Of a stretch of 64,000 nt of DNA, positions 1-8,409 are shown one piece after another. The position numbers and the translations under genes are program-made. Under the pieces are notes generated by a model, which did no database searches, was not told the origin of the DNA, and saw only the letters and a list, made by a program, of their open reading frames with translations. Position 1 is the first letter of the stretch; every line of letters starts with the position of its first letter. The DNA lies in the NCBI GenBank assembly GCA_016709545.1, contig JADJMO010000004.1, positions 310,001-374,000 on the forward strand, written 5' to 3'. The DNA is from Myxococcales bacterium. Its GTDB lineage: Bacteria; Myxococcota_A; Polyangia; Polyangiales; JADJMO01.

Positions 1-1311
1 GCGAAGGTGGCGAAGGAGCCGAGCTACGCGCCGCCGCCCGTGTCTGCACCGGCGCCCGCCACGGGCCCCATGCCGACCGCGCCGAAGCCGTCGATGGCCA
101 AGAGCGACGTCGCGACCGGCTCGCCCTCGCCGACCGTCGGCGCGAAGATGCCGCCCCCCCCGCCCTCCACCGTCACGGTCACCACCAAGACCACCGTCGT
201 CGTCACCCCCACGCCGGTCCCCGTCTCCCCCGAGCCCCAGGACTCGAGCAGCTCCGGCGTGCTCACCGCGGCGATCTGGGACGACAACGCGATGCGCTCG
301 CAGTTCCTCACCTTCGTCGCTCGATATCCTAGTTATGCATCGCAGTGGGGGCTGGACCTCGGCCGCCGCGTGACCCTCCGCGTCGAGGACAAGAACGGCG
401 TCCTCGTCGGCGACGCGCCGATCTCGATCCGCACGCCGAGCGGCCAGATCGTGAACCTGCGCACGCACGGCGACGGCACGACCTACTACTACCCGCCCAC
501 CGCCAGCGGCTACTACGGCGCGAACCAGTCGCCGCTCTACTCGGTCGCCGCGCAGTCCTCGACGGTCGACGTGCAGAACGCGCTCCGCGTCGAGGCCACG
601 TTCGCCGCGCCCGGCACCGACGTCACCTGGACCCTCAAGCTCAAGGGCGTGCCGAACCGCATGACCCAGCCCGCGCTCGACGTCGCGTTCGTGGTCGACT
701 GCACGGGCAGCATGGGCGACGAGATCGCCTATCTGCAGGCCGAGATGGCCGGCGTCGTGACCAAGGTGAAGAAGGAGCAGTCGATGCGCCGCGTGCGCCT
801 CGGCCTCGTGCTCTACCGCGACCGCGGCGACGACTTCGTCACCAAGTCCTTCCCCTTCACCGAGGACCTGCCCACGTTCCTCGGCTCGCTCAAGACCGCG
901 GCCGCGATGGGCGGCGGCGACATGCCCGAGAGCGTGAACGCGGCGCTCGCCGACACCGTCCAGAAGCTGCAGTGGGCGGGCGACGAGACCGGCCGCCTCG
1001 CCATCCTGGTCGCCGACGCGCCGCCGCACTTCTACGCGGACGAGCAGTACACCTACAAGAACGCCATCGTCGACCTCTCGGCGCGCGGCATCAAGCTCGT
1101 GACCCTCGGCGCGAGCGGCATCGACAAGACCACGGAGTACGTGTTCCGCCAGATGTCGGCGTACACCGGCGGCCGCTACATCTTCCTCACGGACGACAGC
1201 GGTGTGGGCGAGAGCCACATCACCCCGGACATCAGCGGCTACCAGGTCGAGCACCTCGACAAGATCCTGTTCCGCGTGATCGCGGACGAGGCGAAGGCGT
1301 TCAAGCGCTGA
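1..1311 (+). CDS. VWA-domain protein, 5'-truncated by the window edge
   Basis: The reading frame is open at the left edge; the first possible start inside the window is GTG at 7, so the true N-terminus may lie upstream. From that GTG, about 80 residues are Pro/Thr/Val-rich linker. A beta-rich segment follows, then a von Willebrand factor A domain from about residue 225. Its metal-site motif reads DCTGSMGDE near residue 230, with a conserved DMPE further on. VWA domains bind ligands or partner proteins through a metal ion. No catalytic domain, membrane segment or lipobox is visible in the part present, so the function is unknown. It converges on the histidine kinase, with a hairpin terminator between them. 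The VWA call is firm; cellular role and start are not. Confidence 0.8.
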   Translation, partial: AKVAKEPSYAPPPVSAPAPATGPMPTAPKPSMAKSDVATGSPSPTVGAKMPPPPPSTVTVTTKTTVVVTPTPVPVSPEPQDSSSSGVLTAAIWDDNAMRSQFLTFVARYPSYASQWGLDLGRRVTLRVEDKNGVLVGDAPISIRTPSGQIVNLRTHGDGTTYYYPPTASGYYGANQSPLYSVAAQSSTVDVQNALRVEATFAAPGTDVTWTLKLKGVPNRMTQPALDVAFVVDCTGSMGDEIAYLQAEMAGVVTKVKKEQSMRRVRLGLVLYRDRGDDFVTKSFPFTEDLPTFLGSLKTAAAMGGGDMPESVNAALADTVQKLQWAGDETGRLAILVADAPPHFYADEQYTYKNAIVDLSARGIKLVTLGASGIDKTTEYVFRQMSAYTGGRYIFLTDDSGVGESHITPDISGYQVEHLDKILFRVIADEAKAFKR

Positions 1312-1338
1312 GGCGTCACAGCCGCTTGCGGCGGATCG

Positions 1339-1370
1339 GGACTGCCTCCTTCCGAAAGAAGGGGCAGTCC
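1339..1370. terminator. Bidirectional hairpin terminator between convergent genes
   Basis: GGACTGCC (1339-1346) pairs with GGCAGTCC (1363-1370), and an inner CTTC/GAAG stem closes on a CGAAA loop. A T-rich stretch follows on the plus strand. It sits in the 74-base gap between two convergent genes, where a shared terminator is expected. Confidence 0.75.
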
Positions 1371-1385
1371 TGCTTCGCTTTTGCG

Positions 1386-2933
1386 CTACCCCCCCGAGCC
1401 CCCCGTCGCGTAGAGCCGCACCGCGGCCAGCACCCGCTGCGTGAGCGCGCCGAGGTCGAAGGGCTTCTCGAGGACGATCCCCTCCTCGTCCGGCGCCGCG
1501 CTCGTCTCGATGATCAGCGCCCTCGGGTTCTGCGACCGGATCCGCCGCGCCACGTCGGCCCCCGAGCCGTCGCCGAGGTCGCGGTCGATGATCGCCGCGA
1601 CGATGCGCAGCGGGTCCGCGTCGACGATCTCGAGCGCCGCCGCCCGCGACGCCGCCTCCGCCACCGCGAGCCCCGCCGCAGCGAGCTCCCGCGCGCACGC
1701 CCGCCGCAGCCCGCGCTCGTCGTCCGCCACCAGCACGAGCGGCGGCCGGAAGGCCGTCGACGAACCGCGCGGCCGCGCCGGCAGGCACAGCGAGAACCGC
1801 GCGCCGCCCTCCTGCGACCTCCCGACCCGCACCCCGCCGCCGTGCGCCGTGGCCGTCGTCTTCACGAGGAACAGCCCGAGCCCGCTGCCCCGCTCGCCCT
1901 TGGTGGTGAACCCGGGCTCGAACAGCCGCTCCGCCTGGGTCTCGTCCACGCCGGGGCCGTCGTCGTCCACCACGAGCTCCGCCCACGTGCCCGGGATCAT
2001 CCACGGCGCCTCGCGGTTCGAGGACTCGACCGTCTGCGAGAGCACGCGCACCGTCACGCGACCGCCGCGCTCCTTGAGCGCGTCGCGCGCGTTGAGCACC
2101 AGGTTCAGGAGCGCCTGCTCGATCGCGTGTTCGTCGCCGCGGATCTCGATCGACCGATCGGGGTGCTGCAGCCGCAGATCGATCCAGCCAGAGGCCTCGG
2201 TGAAGAGGCCGCGCGCCATCGCCACCACCTTCGAGGCCACCGCGGTGGGGTCGAGCCCGCGCCGCTGCGCACCGCGGGGATCGGCGCGGCCGACGTCGCG
2301 CAGCCGCGCGATCAGCTCCGCCCCGGCCTCGAGCGAGGCGGCGAGCTCGTCGAGGGCCTCGCGCGCCTCGCTGCCGACCGGCCCGAGCAGGCGGTGCAGC
2401 GACCGCACGTTGGCGAGCGCCGAGGACACGACGTTGCCGAAATCGTGGGCCATCCCGCGCGCGAGCAGGCCGGCCAGGCGGGCCCGCTCGAGCTCCGCGG
2501 CGCGGTCGAAGGTGAACGTCTCCTCGAGATCGGCCGCCGCGGCGCGCGCGAGACCGGCGCACAGCTCGACGTCGCGCGGGTTGTAGGTGCGGGCTTCGCG
2601 GTCGAGCGCGACCAGCGCCCCGATCACCGTGCCGCTGCGCAGGACCAGGGGAAAACCCAGCGCAGAGCGCACGCCGAGGCCCCGCTCGAGGCGGGGGAGG
2701 ACCGCGTCCTGGTCGGTGAAGCTCACCAGCGTGCGCTCGCTGACCACCTCTCCCACCAAGGAATCGGCGAGCGGGAGGGTCTTGCCCTGGAAGAGCCCCG
2801 AGGGGGCTCCGACCTCCGCATGGACCACGAACGAGTCGCCCGTCACCCGGGTCAGCAGGCAGAAGGGGACCTGCAAGAGCCGCTGGACCGCCAGCAGGAC
2901 GGCCGTCGAGACGGGGTGGAGATCCTGCGTCAT
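1386..2933 (-). CDS. Cytoplasmic hybrid histidine kinase (GAF-HK-receiver)
   Basis: 515 residues. A GAF-like sensor region (about 10-160) precedes the kinase core: phosphoacceptor motif AHDFGN near 163, N-box NLVLNARDAL near 280, G1 box DDDGPGVDE near 325 and G2 box GSGLGLFLVK near 350. A C-terminal receiver domain (about 395-515) has the acidic pocket DDE, the acceptor Asp in IIDRDLGDG and the conserved Lys in LEKPFDL. No transmembrane segment is seen, so the signal is probably cytoplasmic. ATG at 2933 was chosen because GGAGG lies just upstream; longer versions run antisense through the neighbouring kinase gene. It is divergent from that Ser/Thr kinase by 63 bases, so the two may share a control region. 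No separate DNA-binding regulator is adjacent. The signal and output are unknown. Confidence 0.9.
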   Translation of the reverse strand: MTQDLHPVSTAVLLAVQRLLQVPFCLLTRVTGDSFVVHAEVGAPSGLFQGKTLPLADSLVGEVVSERTLVSFTDQDAVLPRLERGLGVRSALGFPLVLRSGTVIGALVALDREARTYNPRDVELCAGLARAAAADLEETFTFDRAAELERARLAGLLARGMAHDFGNVVSSALANVRSLHRLLGPVGSEAREALDELAASLEAGAELIARLRDVGRADPRGAQRRGLDPTAVASKVVAMARGLFTEASGWIDLRLQHPDRSIEIRGDEHAIEQALLNLVLNARDALKERGGRVTVRVLSQTVESSNREAPWMIPGTWAELVVDDDGPGVDETQAERLFEPGFTTKGERGSGLGLFLVKTTATAHGGGVRVGRSQEGGARFSLCLPARPRGSSTAFRPPLVLVADDERGLRRACARELAAAGLAVAEAASRAAALEIVDADPLRIVAAIIDRDLGDGSGADVARRIRSQNPRALIIETSAAPDEEGIVLEKPFDLGALTQRVLAAVRLYATGGSGG

Positions 2934-2996
2934 CGCCCTCCAGCTTCTATCATTGCGCCGCGCCCGCCGTCCTCGCATCCTGCAAGGTCGGGGCTG

Positions 2997-5015
2997 ATGC
3001 CGGGCGAGCCGCTCTCCAACGACGACCAAGACGAGGGGCGCGCGACCGATCGCGACGCCGCGGAGCGCGCGCAGCGCGGCTCGAGCGATCCGCCGCGCCC
3101 TTCGCAGACCGACACCATCGACGCCCCGCGCGCCATCAGCGGCACGCTGCGCTCCGCCTCGGCCTCGCCGGCGCCCAGCGCCCCCACGAGCGGGCCCGGC
3201 GCCGTCGTCGGCGGCACCCTCGGTCGCTACGAGATCATGGAGGAGGTCGGCCACGGCGGCATGGCCACCGTGTACCGCGCGCGCGACCCGCGGCTCGAAC
3301 GCGACGTCGCGCTCAAGGTCATCCACCGCCACCTCCGCGAGAACCAGGAGATCGCGACCCGCTTCCGCCACGAGGCGCGCGCGGTCGCGAAGCTCAAGCA
3401 CCCCGCCATCGTCGAGATCTACGACGTCCCCGATCTCGAGGACGGCGAGCGCTACCTCGTGGCCGAGTTCGTCGACGGACCCTCGCTGCGCAAGTACATG
3501 ACGCAGCTGCGCGCCGACCTCGGCGGCGAGCACGCGGGCCTGTTCCCGCCCGAGATCGCGGCCGCGCTCGTGCTGCAGATCCTCTCCGCGCTCGCCCGCG
3601 CGCACGAGGAGGGCATCATCCACCGCGACGTGAAGCCCGAGAACATCCTCGTCGCGGGCCTCGCCGAGGGGCGCAGCAGCGAGCCCGGGCGCACGCCGCC
3701 GCGCACCAAGCTCACCGACTTCGGCATCGCCAAGATCCTCGACGCGCAGGGGATGACCAGCACCGGCCAGATCCTCGGCTCGCCCGCGCACATGTCGCCC
3801 GAGCAGATCGAGGGCGGCGAGGTCACCGCCAAGGTCGACGTGTTCGCGGTCGGCGTCCTCTTCTACGAGCTCGTCACGGGCAGCCTGCCGTTCGACGGCA
3901 AGAACCCCGCGCAGGTGATCCGCCGCGTGCTCGAGGGCCAGTTCACCCCGGTCGATCGCCTGGTGCCACAGGTCGGCGGGCGGTGGGCCGAGATCGTCGC
4001 CTCGATGCTCGACCACGAAGAGGGCCACCGCCCGAGCCTCCCCGAGTGCGAGGAGGCCATCGTCGACGAGCTCGCCGCGATGGGCATCGACGACCCGGAG
4101 GCCGAGCTCGAGTCGTTCCTGCGCGACCCGGTGGGCGTCGCGCGCGGCTGGGGCGCGCGGCTCAAGCCGATCCTGCGCGAGCGCGGCCTGTCGGCGCGAG
4201 CTGCTGGCGACGTGGTCGGCGGCTCGCACGATCTCAACCGCGCGCTGGCCTACGATCCCAGCGACGTCGCGCTGCTGCGCGCCGCCTCGTCGATCGCCGC
4301 CCGCGAGCGGCGGGCGCGGAGCTTGCGGCGGCTCTTGCCGTTCATCGCCGCGGGCACCGTCGTCATGGCGGGCACCTTCGTCGGCGTGCGGTATGCGCAG
4401 AAGGGCCCGACCCCGATCGCCTCCGCATCCACGAGCGGGAGCGCACCCCTCGGCCCGGGCGTCCCCGGCGCCGACGACACGGCGCCGCTCGTCGCCTCGG
4501 GCTCGAGCAGTGTCCCGGCCGTCAGCGTGAGCTCCACGGCCCCCAAGATCAACGTGACCGGCCCGGTCGGCGCTCCGGACGCAGGCGGCAAGCGCATCGT
4601 GCGCATCACCTCGGCCACCTGGGCGTTCAAGATCACCATCGACGGCACCGCGCTCGACCTGATGAACCCGGCCATGGAGCTCGGCTTCGGCAAGCACACC
4701 GTGGAGATCGTCGGGCGCAACAACTGCTGCGAGCTCGCCACGCAGTCCTTCGACCTGTCCGCTGGGGAGGGCCCCCTGCTCCTCGAGATGAAGCCCAAGT
4801 ACCGGCCGGCCACCGTCAACCTGCGCGAGAAGCACGACGGCGCCCGCCTGACGGTCAAGGACGCGACGGGCAAGGTGCTGGCGGAGGGCCTCCCCCCCCT
4901 GGTGATCCCGATGGTCGAGTCGTCCCGGGCCGCGGTCGTGACAGCCAGCTATTCGCTGGAGAGCCATCCGGTTACGCTGGCCCCGGGCAACATCTCGATC
5001 CTCGACTTCAAGTGA
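2997..5015 (+). CDS. Membrane-anchored Ser/Thr protein kinase (Hanks type)
   Basis: 672 residues. After a disordered acidic and Ser/Pro-rich leader of about 75 residues comes a complete kinase domain (about 76-345): glycine loop GHGGMATVY, catalytic Lys in VALKVI near 106, HRDVKPEN catalytic loop near 208, DFGIAK near 241, and SPE in place of APE. One transmembrane helix lies at about 447-467. A periplasmic Ser/Ala-rich linker and a beta-rich PEGA-like tail follow. This is the standard plan of myxobacterial receptor kinases. ATG at 2997 is the first start after the divergent histidine kinase; a TATCAT box at 2948-2953 could be its -10 element. It is followed within 11 bases by a TPR protein, so they are probably co-transcribed. 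Substrates cannot be inferred. Confidence 0.92.
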   Translation: MPGEPLSNDDQDEGRATDRDAAERAQRGSSDPPRPSQTDTIDAPRAISGTLRSASASPAPSAPTSGPGAVVGGTLGRYEIMEEVGHGGMATVYRARDPRLERDVALKVIHRHLRENQEIATRFRHEARAVAKLKHPAIVEIYDVPDLEDGERYLVAEFVDGPSLRKYMTQLRADLGGEHAGLFPPEIAAALVLQILSALARAHEEGIIHRDVKPENILVAGLAEGRSSEPGRTPPRTKLTDFGIAKILDAQGMTSTGQILGSPAHMSPEQIEGGEVTAKVDVFAVGVLFYELVTGSLPFDGKNPAQVIRRVLEGQFTPVDRLVPQVGGRWAEIVASMLDHEEGHRPSLPECEEAIVDELAAMGIDDPEAELESFLRDPVGVARGWGARLKPILRERGLSARAAGDVVGGSHDLNRALAYDPSDVALLRAASSIAARERRARSLRRLLPFIAAGTVVMAGTFVGVRYAQKGPTPIASASTSGSAPLGPGVPGADDTAPLVASGSSSVPAVSVSSTAPKINVTGPVGAPDAGGKRIVRITSATWAFKITIDGTALDLMNPAMELGFGKHTVEIVGRNNCCELATQSFDLSAGEGPLLLEMKPKYRPATVNLREKHDGARLTVKDATGKVLAEGLPPLVIPMVESSRAAVVTASYSLESHPVTLAPGNISILDFK

Positions 5016-5025
5016 TCACCACTCC

Positions 5026-5919
5026 GTGATTCTCAGCGCATTCCGTGGGCGGGCGAAGCACGTCTGCTTCGGCGTCGCGACCATCCTCGTGGTCGCGGAG
5101 GGGCGGGCTGCGACCGAGGAGCAGGTGCTCGACCAGGGCCGCAAGCTCTACGAGAGCGGCAAGTACAAGGAGACCGTCGAGTGGTTCGCGCAGGCCATCG
5201 ACGGCTCGCCGCCCACGCTCAAGGAGCCGGCGCTGGTCGCCAAGGGCCGCATGTACAGCGGCGCCGCCTACATGGCGATCCAGGACTACGGCAAGGCCGA
5301 CCAGCAGTTCGACCGGCTCCTGCGGGCCGACATGAAGTTCCAGCCCGACGCGCTGGCCTTCCCGCCCGGCGTCATCGACGAGCTGAACCGCATGCGCAAG
5401 AAGATCGAGAAAGAGGACGCCGACAAGGCCGCCGCCGACGCCAAGAAGAAGGAGATCGACGCGCTGAAGCTCAAGGTCGACGCGGCGCAGAAGCAGATCG
5501 TCGACCTGAAGCTCTACGCCTCGACCGAGCGAGTGGTCACGCGCAACTCCCGGGTGCTCGCGTCGCTGCCGTTCGGGGTGGGCCAGTTCCAGAACGGCGA
5601 CCCGAGCCTCGGGCTCATGTTCGCCGGCGTGGAGGGCGTGGCGCTCATCACCGCGACCGTGTCGTTCTTCTACCACCGGTCGAACCCGAACCCGGGCGAG
5701 GAGGTCCGCACGCTGGTCACGAGCGCCCGCATCGTGAACTGGATCAGCGTGGGCACCCTGGCCGCCTTCGCCATCGGGGGCGTCGTCCAGGCCAACATCA
5801 GCTTCGTCCCCGAGCGCTGGGAGACCCGGAAGCGGCCGCTTCCGCCCAGCTTGGCGGTGGTACCAGTGGTCACTCCGACCACAGGTGGGGTCTACCTGGG
5901 CGCGCTGGCCACGTTCTAG
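5026..5919 (+). CDS. Envelope protein with TPR-like N-terminal half
   Basis: 297 residues from a GTG start. A signal peptide or anchor covers about residues 1-28 and ends near GRA/ATEEQ. The next segment is helical and TPR-like (QGRKLYESGKYKETVEWF and YGKADQQFDRLL), followed by a Lys/Asp-rich coiled coil (about 125-165). Two hydrophobic stretches near 200 and 240 suggest membrane insertion. Pairs of such proteins next to kinase genes are common in myxobacteria, but their functions are unknown. The gene starts 10 bases after the kinase stop and precedes a second TPR protein by 16 bases, forming a probable three-gene transcription unit. Confidence 0.8.
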   Translation: MILSAFRGRAKHVCFGVATILVVAEGRAATEEQVLDQGRKLYESGKYKETVEWFAQAIDGSPPTLKEPALVAKGRMYSGAAYMAIQDYGKADQQFDRLLRADMKFQPDALAFPPGVIDELNRMRKKIEKEDADKAAADAKKKEIDALKLKVDAAQKQIVDLKLYASTERVVTRNSRVLASLPFGVGQFQNGDPSLGLMFAGVEGVALITATVSFFYHRSNPNPGEEVRTLVTSARIVNWISVGTLAAFAIGGVVQANISFVPERWETRKRPLPPSLAVVPVVTPTTGGVYLGALATF

Positions 5920-5935
5920 TAAGCCCTCAGATCCG

Positions 5936-6934
5936 ATGTCTCGCGTCCTCCCCCCCGGCACCCCGTTCCCCGGAGCGAGCGGCGCGTGCGCCCTCGCGCT
6001 CGCCGTGGTGCTGGCCACGGGCGGCCTCCGCGCCGGGCCGGTCGAGGACAAGGCCACGGCCCGGGAGCTCGCGCTCGCCGGCATCGAGGCCGAGAAGGCG
6101 GGCGACTGCAAGGGTGCGATCACCAAGCTCGAGAAGGCCGAGGCGCTCTATCACGCGCCGCCCCACCTCCAGCACCTCGCGCGCTGCTACGAGAAGGTCG
6201 GTCGGCTGGTCGACGCGGCCGAGACCTGGCGCAAGCTCTCGGCCGAGGTGGTGCCCGAGGGCGCGCCCGAGCAGTTCAAGGAGGCCGTGACCGAGGCCAC
6301 CACCGAGCTGCCCAAGGTGGAGGCGCGCCTCGGTCGCCTCCACATCACCGCGAAAGAGAGCTACCCCGGGCTCGTGGTCGAGGTCGACGGCCTCACGTGG
6401 CCCAGCGCCGCGATGGACGTCCCGCGGGTGATCGATCCCGGCACCCACGTGGTCCGCGTCACGGCCAAGGACCACACGGCGACGCAGACCCCGGTCACCG
6501 TGCCCGAGGGCGGCACCATCAAGTTCGACGTCCAGCTCGAGAAGGCGAAGAAGGATCCGCTGATCAAGAAGGATCCGCCGCCGCCGCCTCCTCCGTCGTC
6601 CCCGCTCCACACCATCGGGTGGGTCGGCGTGATCGCCGGTGGCACCCTTCTCGTGGGCGGGGTCGTGACCGGCTTCCTCGCCAAGAGCAAGTACGACACG
6701 CTCAAGAGCGACTGCCCGAACGACAGGTGCCCGTTCGGGTCGAGCACCCTCGACGACCGCAAGGGCTCGATCCGCACCCTGTCCATGACGACCACGATCC
6801 TGCTGGTCGCGGGGCCCACCCTGGCCGCCGGCGGGCTCGCCCTGGTCCTCCTGTCCCCAGCAAAATCAAGCACTTCCGCCTCGTTGACGGCAAACCCTAC
6901 CGGGTTCCATGTCAGTTTGACCGGCACGTTCTAG
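5936..6934 (+). CDS. TPR/PEGA-type membrane protein
   Basis: 332 residues. A signal peptide (about 1-33) is followed by TPR-like helices carrying AGDCKGAITKLEKAEALYH and LARCYEKVGRLVDAAETW. A beta-rich PEGA-like domain comes next (about 120-200), then a Lys/Pro-rich linker. Two transmembrane helices near 225-245 and 290-315 end the protein. ATG at 5936 was chosen because it directly begins the signal peptide. It is the third gene of the kinase-TPR-TPR cluster, and another kinase starts 12 bases downstream. The likely role is an envelope scaffold tied to kinase signalling; this rests on position only. Confidence 0.82.
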   Translation: MSRVLPPGTPFPGASGACALALAVVLATGGLRAGPVEDKATARELALAGIEAEKAGDCKGAITKLEKAEALYHAPPHLQHLARCYEKVGRLVDAAETWRKLSAEVVPEGAPEQFKEAVTEATTELPKVEARLGRLHITAKESYPGLVVEVDGLTWPSAAMDVPRVIDPGTHVVRVTAKDHTATQTPVTVPEGGTIKFDVQLEKAKKDPLIKKDPPPPPPPSSPLHTIGWVGVIAGGTLLVGGVVTGFLAKSKYDTLKSDCPNDRCPFGSSTLDDRKGSIRTLSMTTTILLVAGPTLAAGGLALVLLSPAKSSTSASLTANPTGFHVSLTGTF

Positions 6935-6946
6935 ACTAGGCCGGAC

Positions 6947-8405
6947 ATGGCGGATCCCGTCATCGAGGAGCTCTCGCACAAGCGGCTGGGGCGGACGGTG
7001 AAGGGCAAGTGGCGCCTCGACCGTCTGATCGGCGTGGGCGGCATGGCCGCGGTCTACGCCGCGACCCACCGCAACGGCGCGCGCGTCGCGCTCAAGATGC
7101 TCCACGCGACGATCAGCGCCTCGTCCACGGTGCGGGCGCGGTTCGTCCGCGAGGGCTACCTCGCCAACAAGGTCGACCACCAGGGCGTGGTGCGCGTGCT
7201 CGACGACGACGTCGACGACTCGGACGGCGCCGCGTTCCTGGTCATGGACCTGATCGAGGGTGTCACCCTCGCCGACCGCGCGATGGAGCGCCTCCTCGAC
7301 GACGGCGAGGTCCTCGACGTGGCGGCGCAGGTGCTCTCGGTCCTCACCTCTGCGCACGACAAGGGCATCGTCCACCGCGATCTCAAACCCGACAACCTGC
7401 TCGTCGATCGCGACCGGCAAAGTCCACGTCCTCGACTTCGGCATCGCCCGCATGCTCGACGACGCCGGCTGGTCGAGCGCGACCAAGACCGGCACGGCGT
7501 TCGGCACGCCGGGCTTCATGGCCCCCGAGCAGGCCATGGGCAAGACCCAGCTCGTCAGCGCGCAGACCGATCTCTACGCCCTCGGGGCCACGCTGTTCGC
7601 GCTGGTCTGCGGCGATTTCGTGCACGCCGCCGAGAACCCGCAGGAGCTGATGGTGCTCGTGGCCACGCAAGAGCCCCGCTCGCTCGGAGAGCTGGCGCCG
7701 CACATGCACCCCGAGGTCATCGCGATCATCGACCGCGCGACGCGCACGCGCCAGGAGGATCGCTGGGCGTCGGCGCGCGAGATGCTGGCCGCCATCGAGC
7801 GCACGCGCGCGGCGCTCGGGGTCGCGAGCGTGCGGGTGTTGCCGCTCGACGTGGCCGCGCCGCCCGCCAAGCCGATGCCGCGGCCCGTCTCGCTGATCGC
7901 GATCGAGCGGCCGAAGTCGGTGCCGGTCACCCAGCACCCCGACGCCCACACGGTCATGGCCGAGACCCCACGTCCCACGCCGACCGTGGACGCCGGGCCC
8001 ATGACCATGTCGCCGACGACCAACGTCGACGAAGACCTGGGACCCCCGCGCAAGCCGCGGCGCGCACCGATCTTCGTGGTGCTCGGGCTCGCGCTGGTGG
8101 TCGGGGTCGTGGCCGTCGTCGTGCGGGTCACCTCCAGCGAGGGCAAGACCGACGGGAAGGCGGCCGCCAAGAAGGACGTGACGGAGGAGCCCGAGAAGGG
8201 CGCGCCGGCCAAGAGCTCGATCGCGACGTCGGCGCCGGTGGCCTCGTCGGTCGCCGCGCCGCCCACCACGCCATCCGTGGAGCCGAGCACGACCAAGTCC
8301 GTCGCGCCCGTCTACAGCGGCCCGAAGAAGCCCTGGCCGCCCGCCTCGGCGACGACCAAGCCGTTGCCGAAGCCGTCCACCAGCAAGAGCCCGCTCGGCT
8401 ACTGA
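6947..8405 (+). CDS. Ser/Thr protein kinase, broken by a one-base frameshift
   Basis: Read through one indel this encodes about 485 residues. The N-terminal part has the glycine loop GVGGMAAVY, VALKML and HRDLKPDNLLV. It then leaves frame at 7414-7415, where one extra C sits in GACCGG. Dropping that C joins LLVDRDGK to VHVLDFGIARML exactly, followed by GTPGFMAPEQ. One transmembrane helix lies in the C-terminal half (IFVVLGLALVVGVVAVVV), with a Ser/Pro/Thr-rich periplasmic tail. As written, the plus-frame protein would lose the activation segment and be inactive. The motifs either side are undamaged, so a sequence error or very recent mutation is more likely than decay. The start ATG is preceded by TAGACT at 6932-6937. 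It converges on ftsK with a 4-base gap. Confidence 0.85.
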
Positions 8406-8409
8406 TCCC

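Noticed and set aside
1386..4967. A 1,193-codon open frame on the minus strand through two genes
   Set aside because: Above 2933 it is antisense to the Ser/Thr kinase with no recognisable domain; the histidine kinase start with a ribosome site is at 2933.
345..5015. A 1,556-codon open frame on the plus strand beginning inside the first gene
   Set aside because: The part before 2997 is Arg-rich antisense or out-of-frame translation over the VWA gene and the histidine kinase. GC-rich coding DNA leaves such frames open; only 2997-5015 has kinase motifs.
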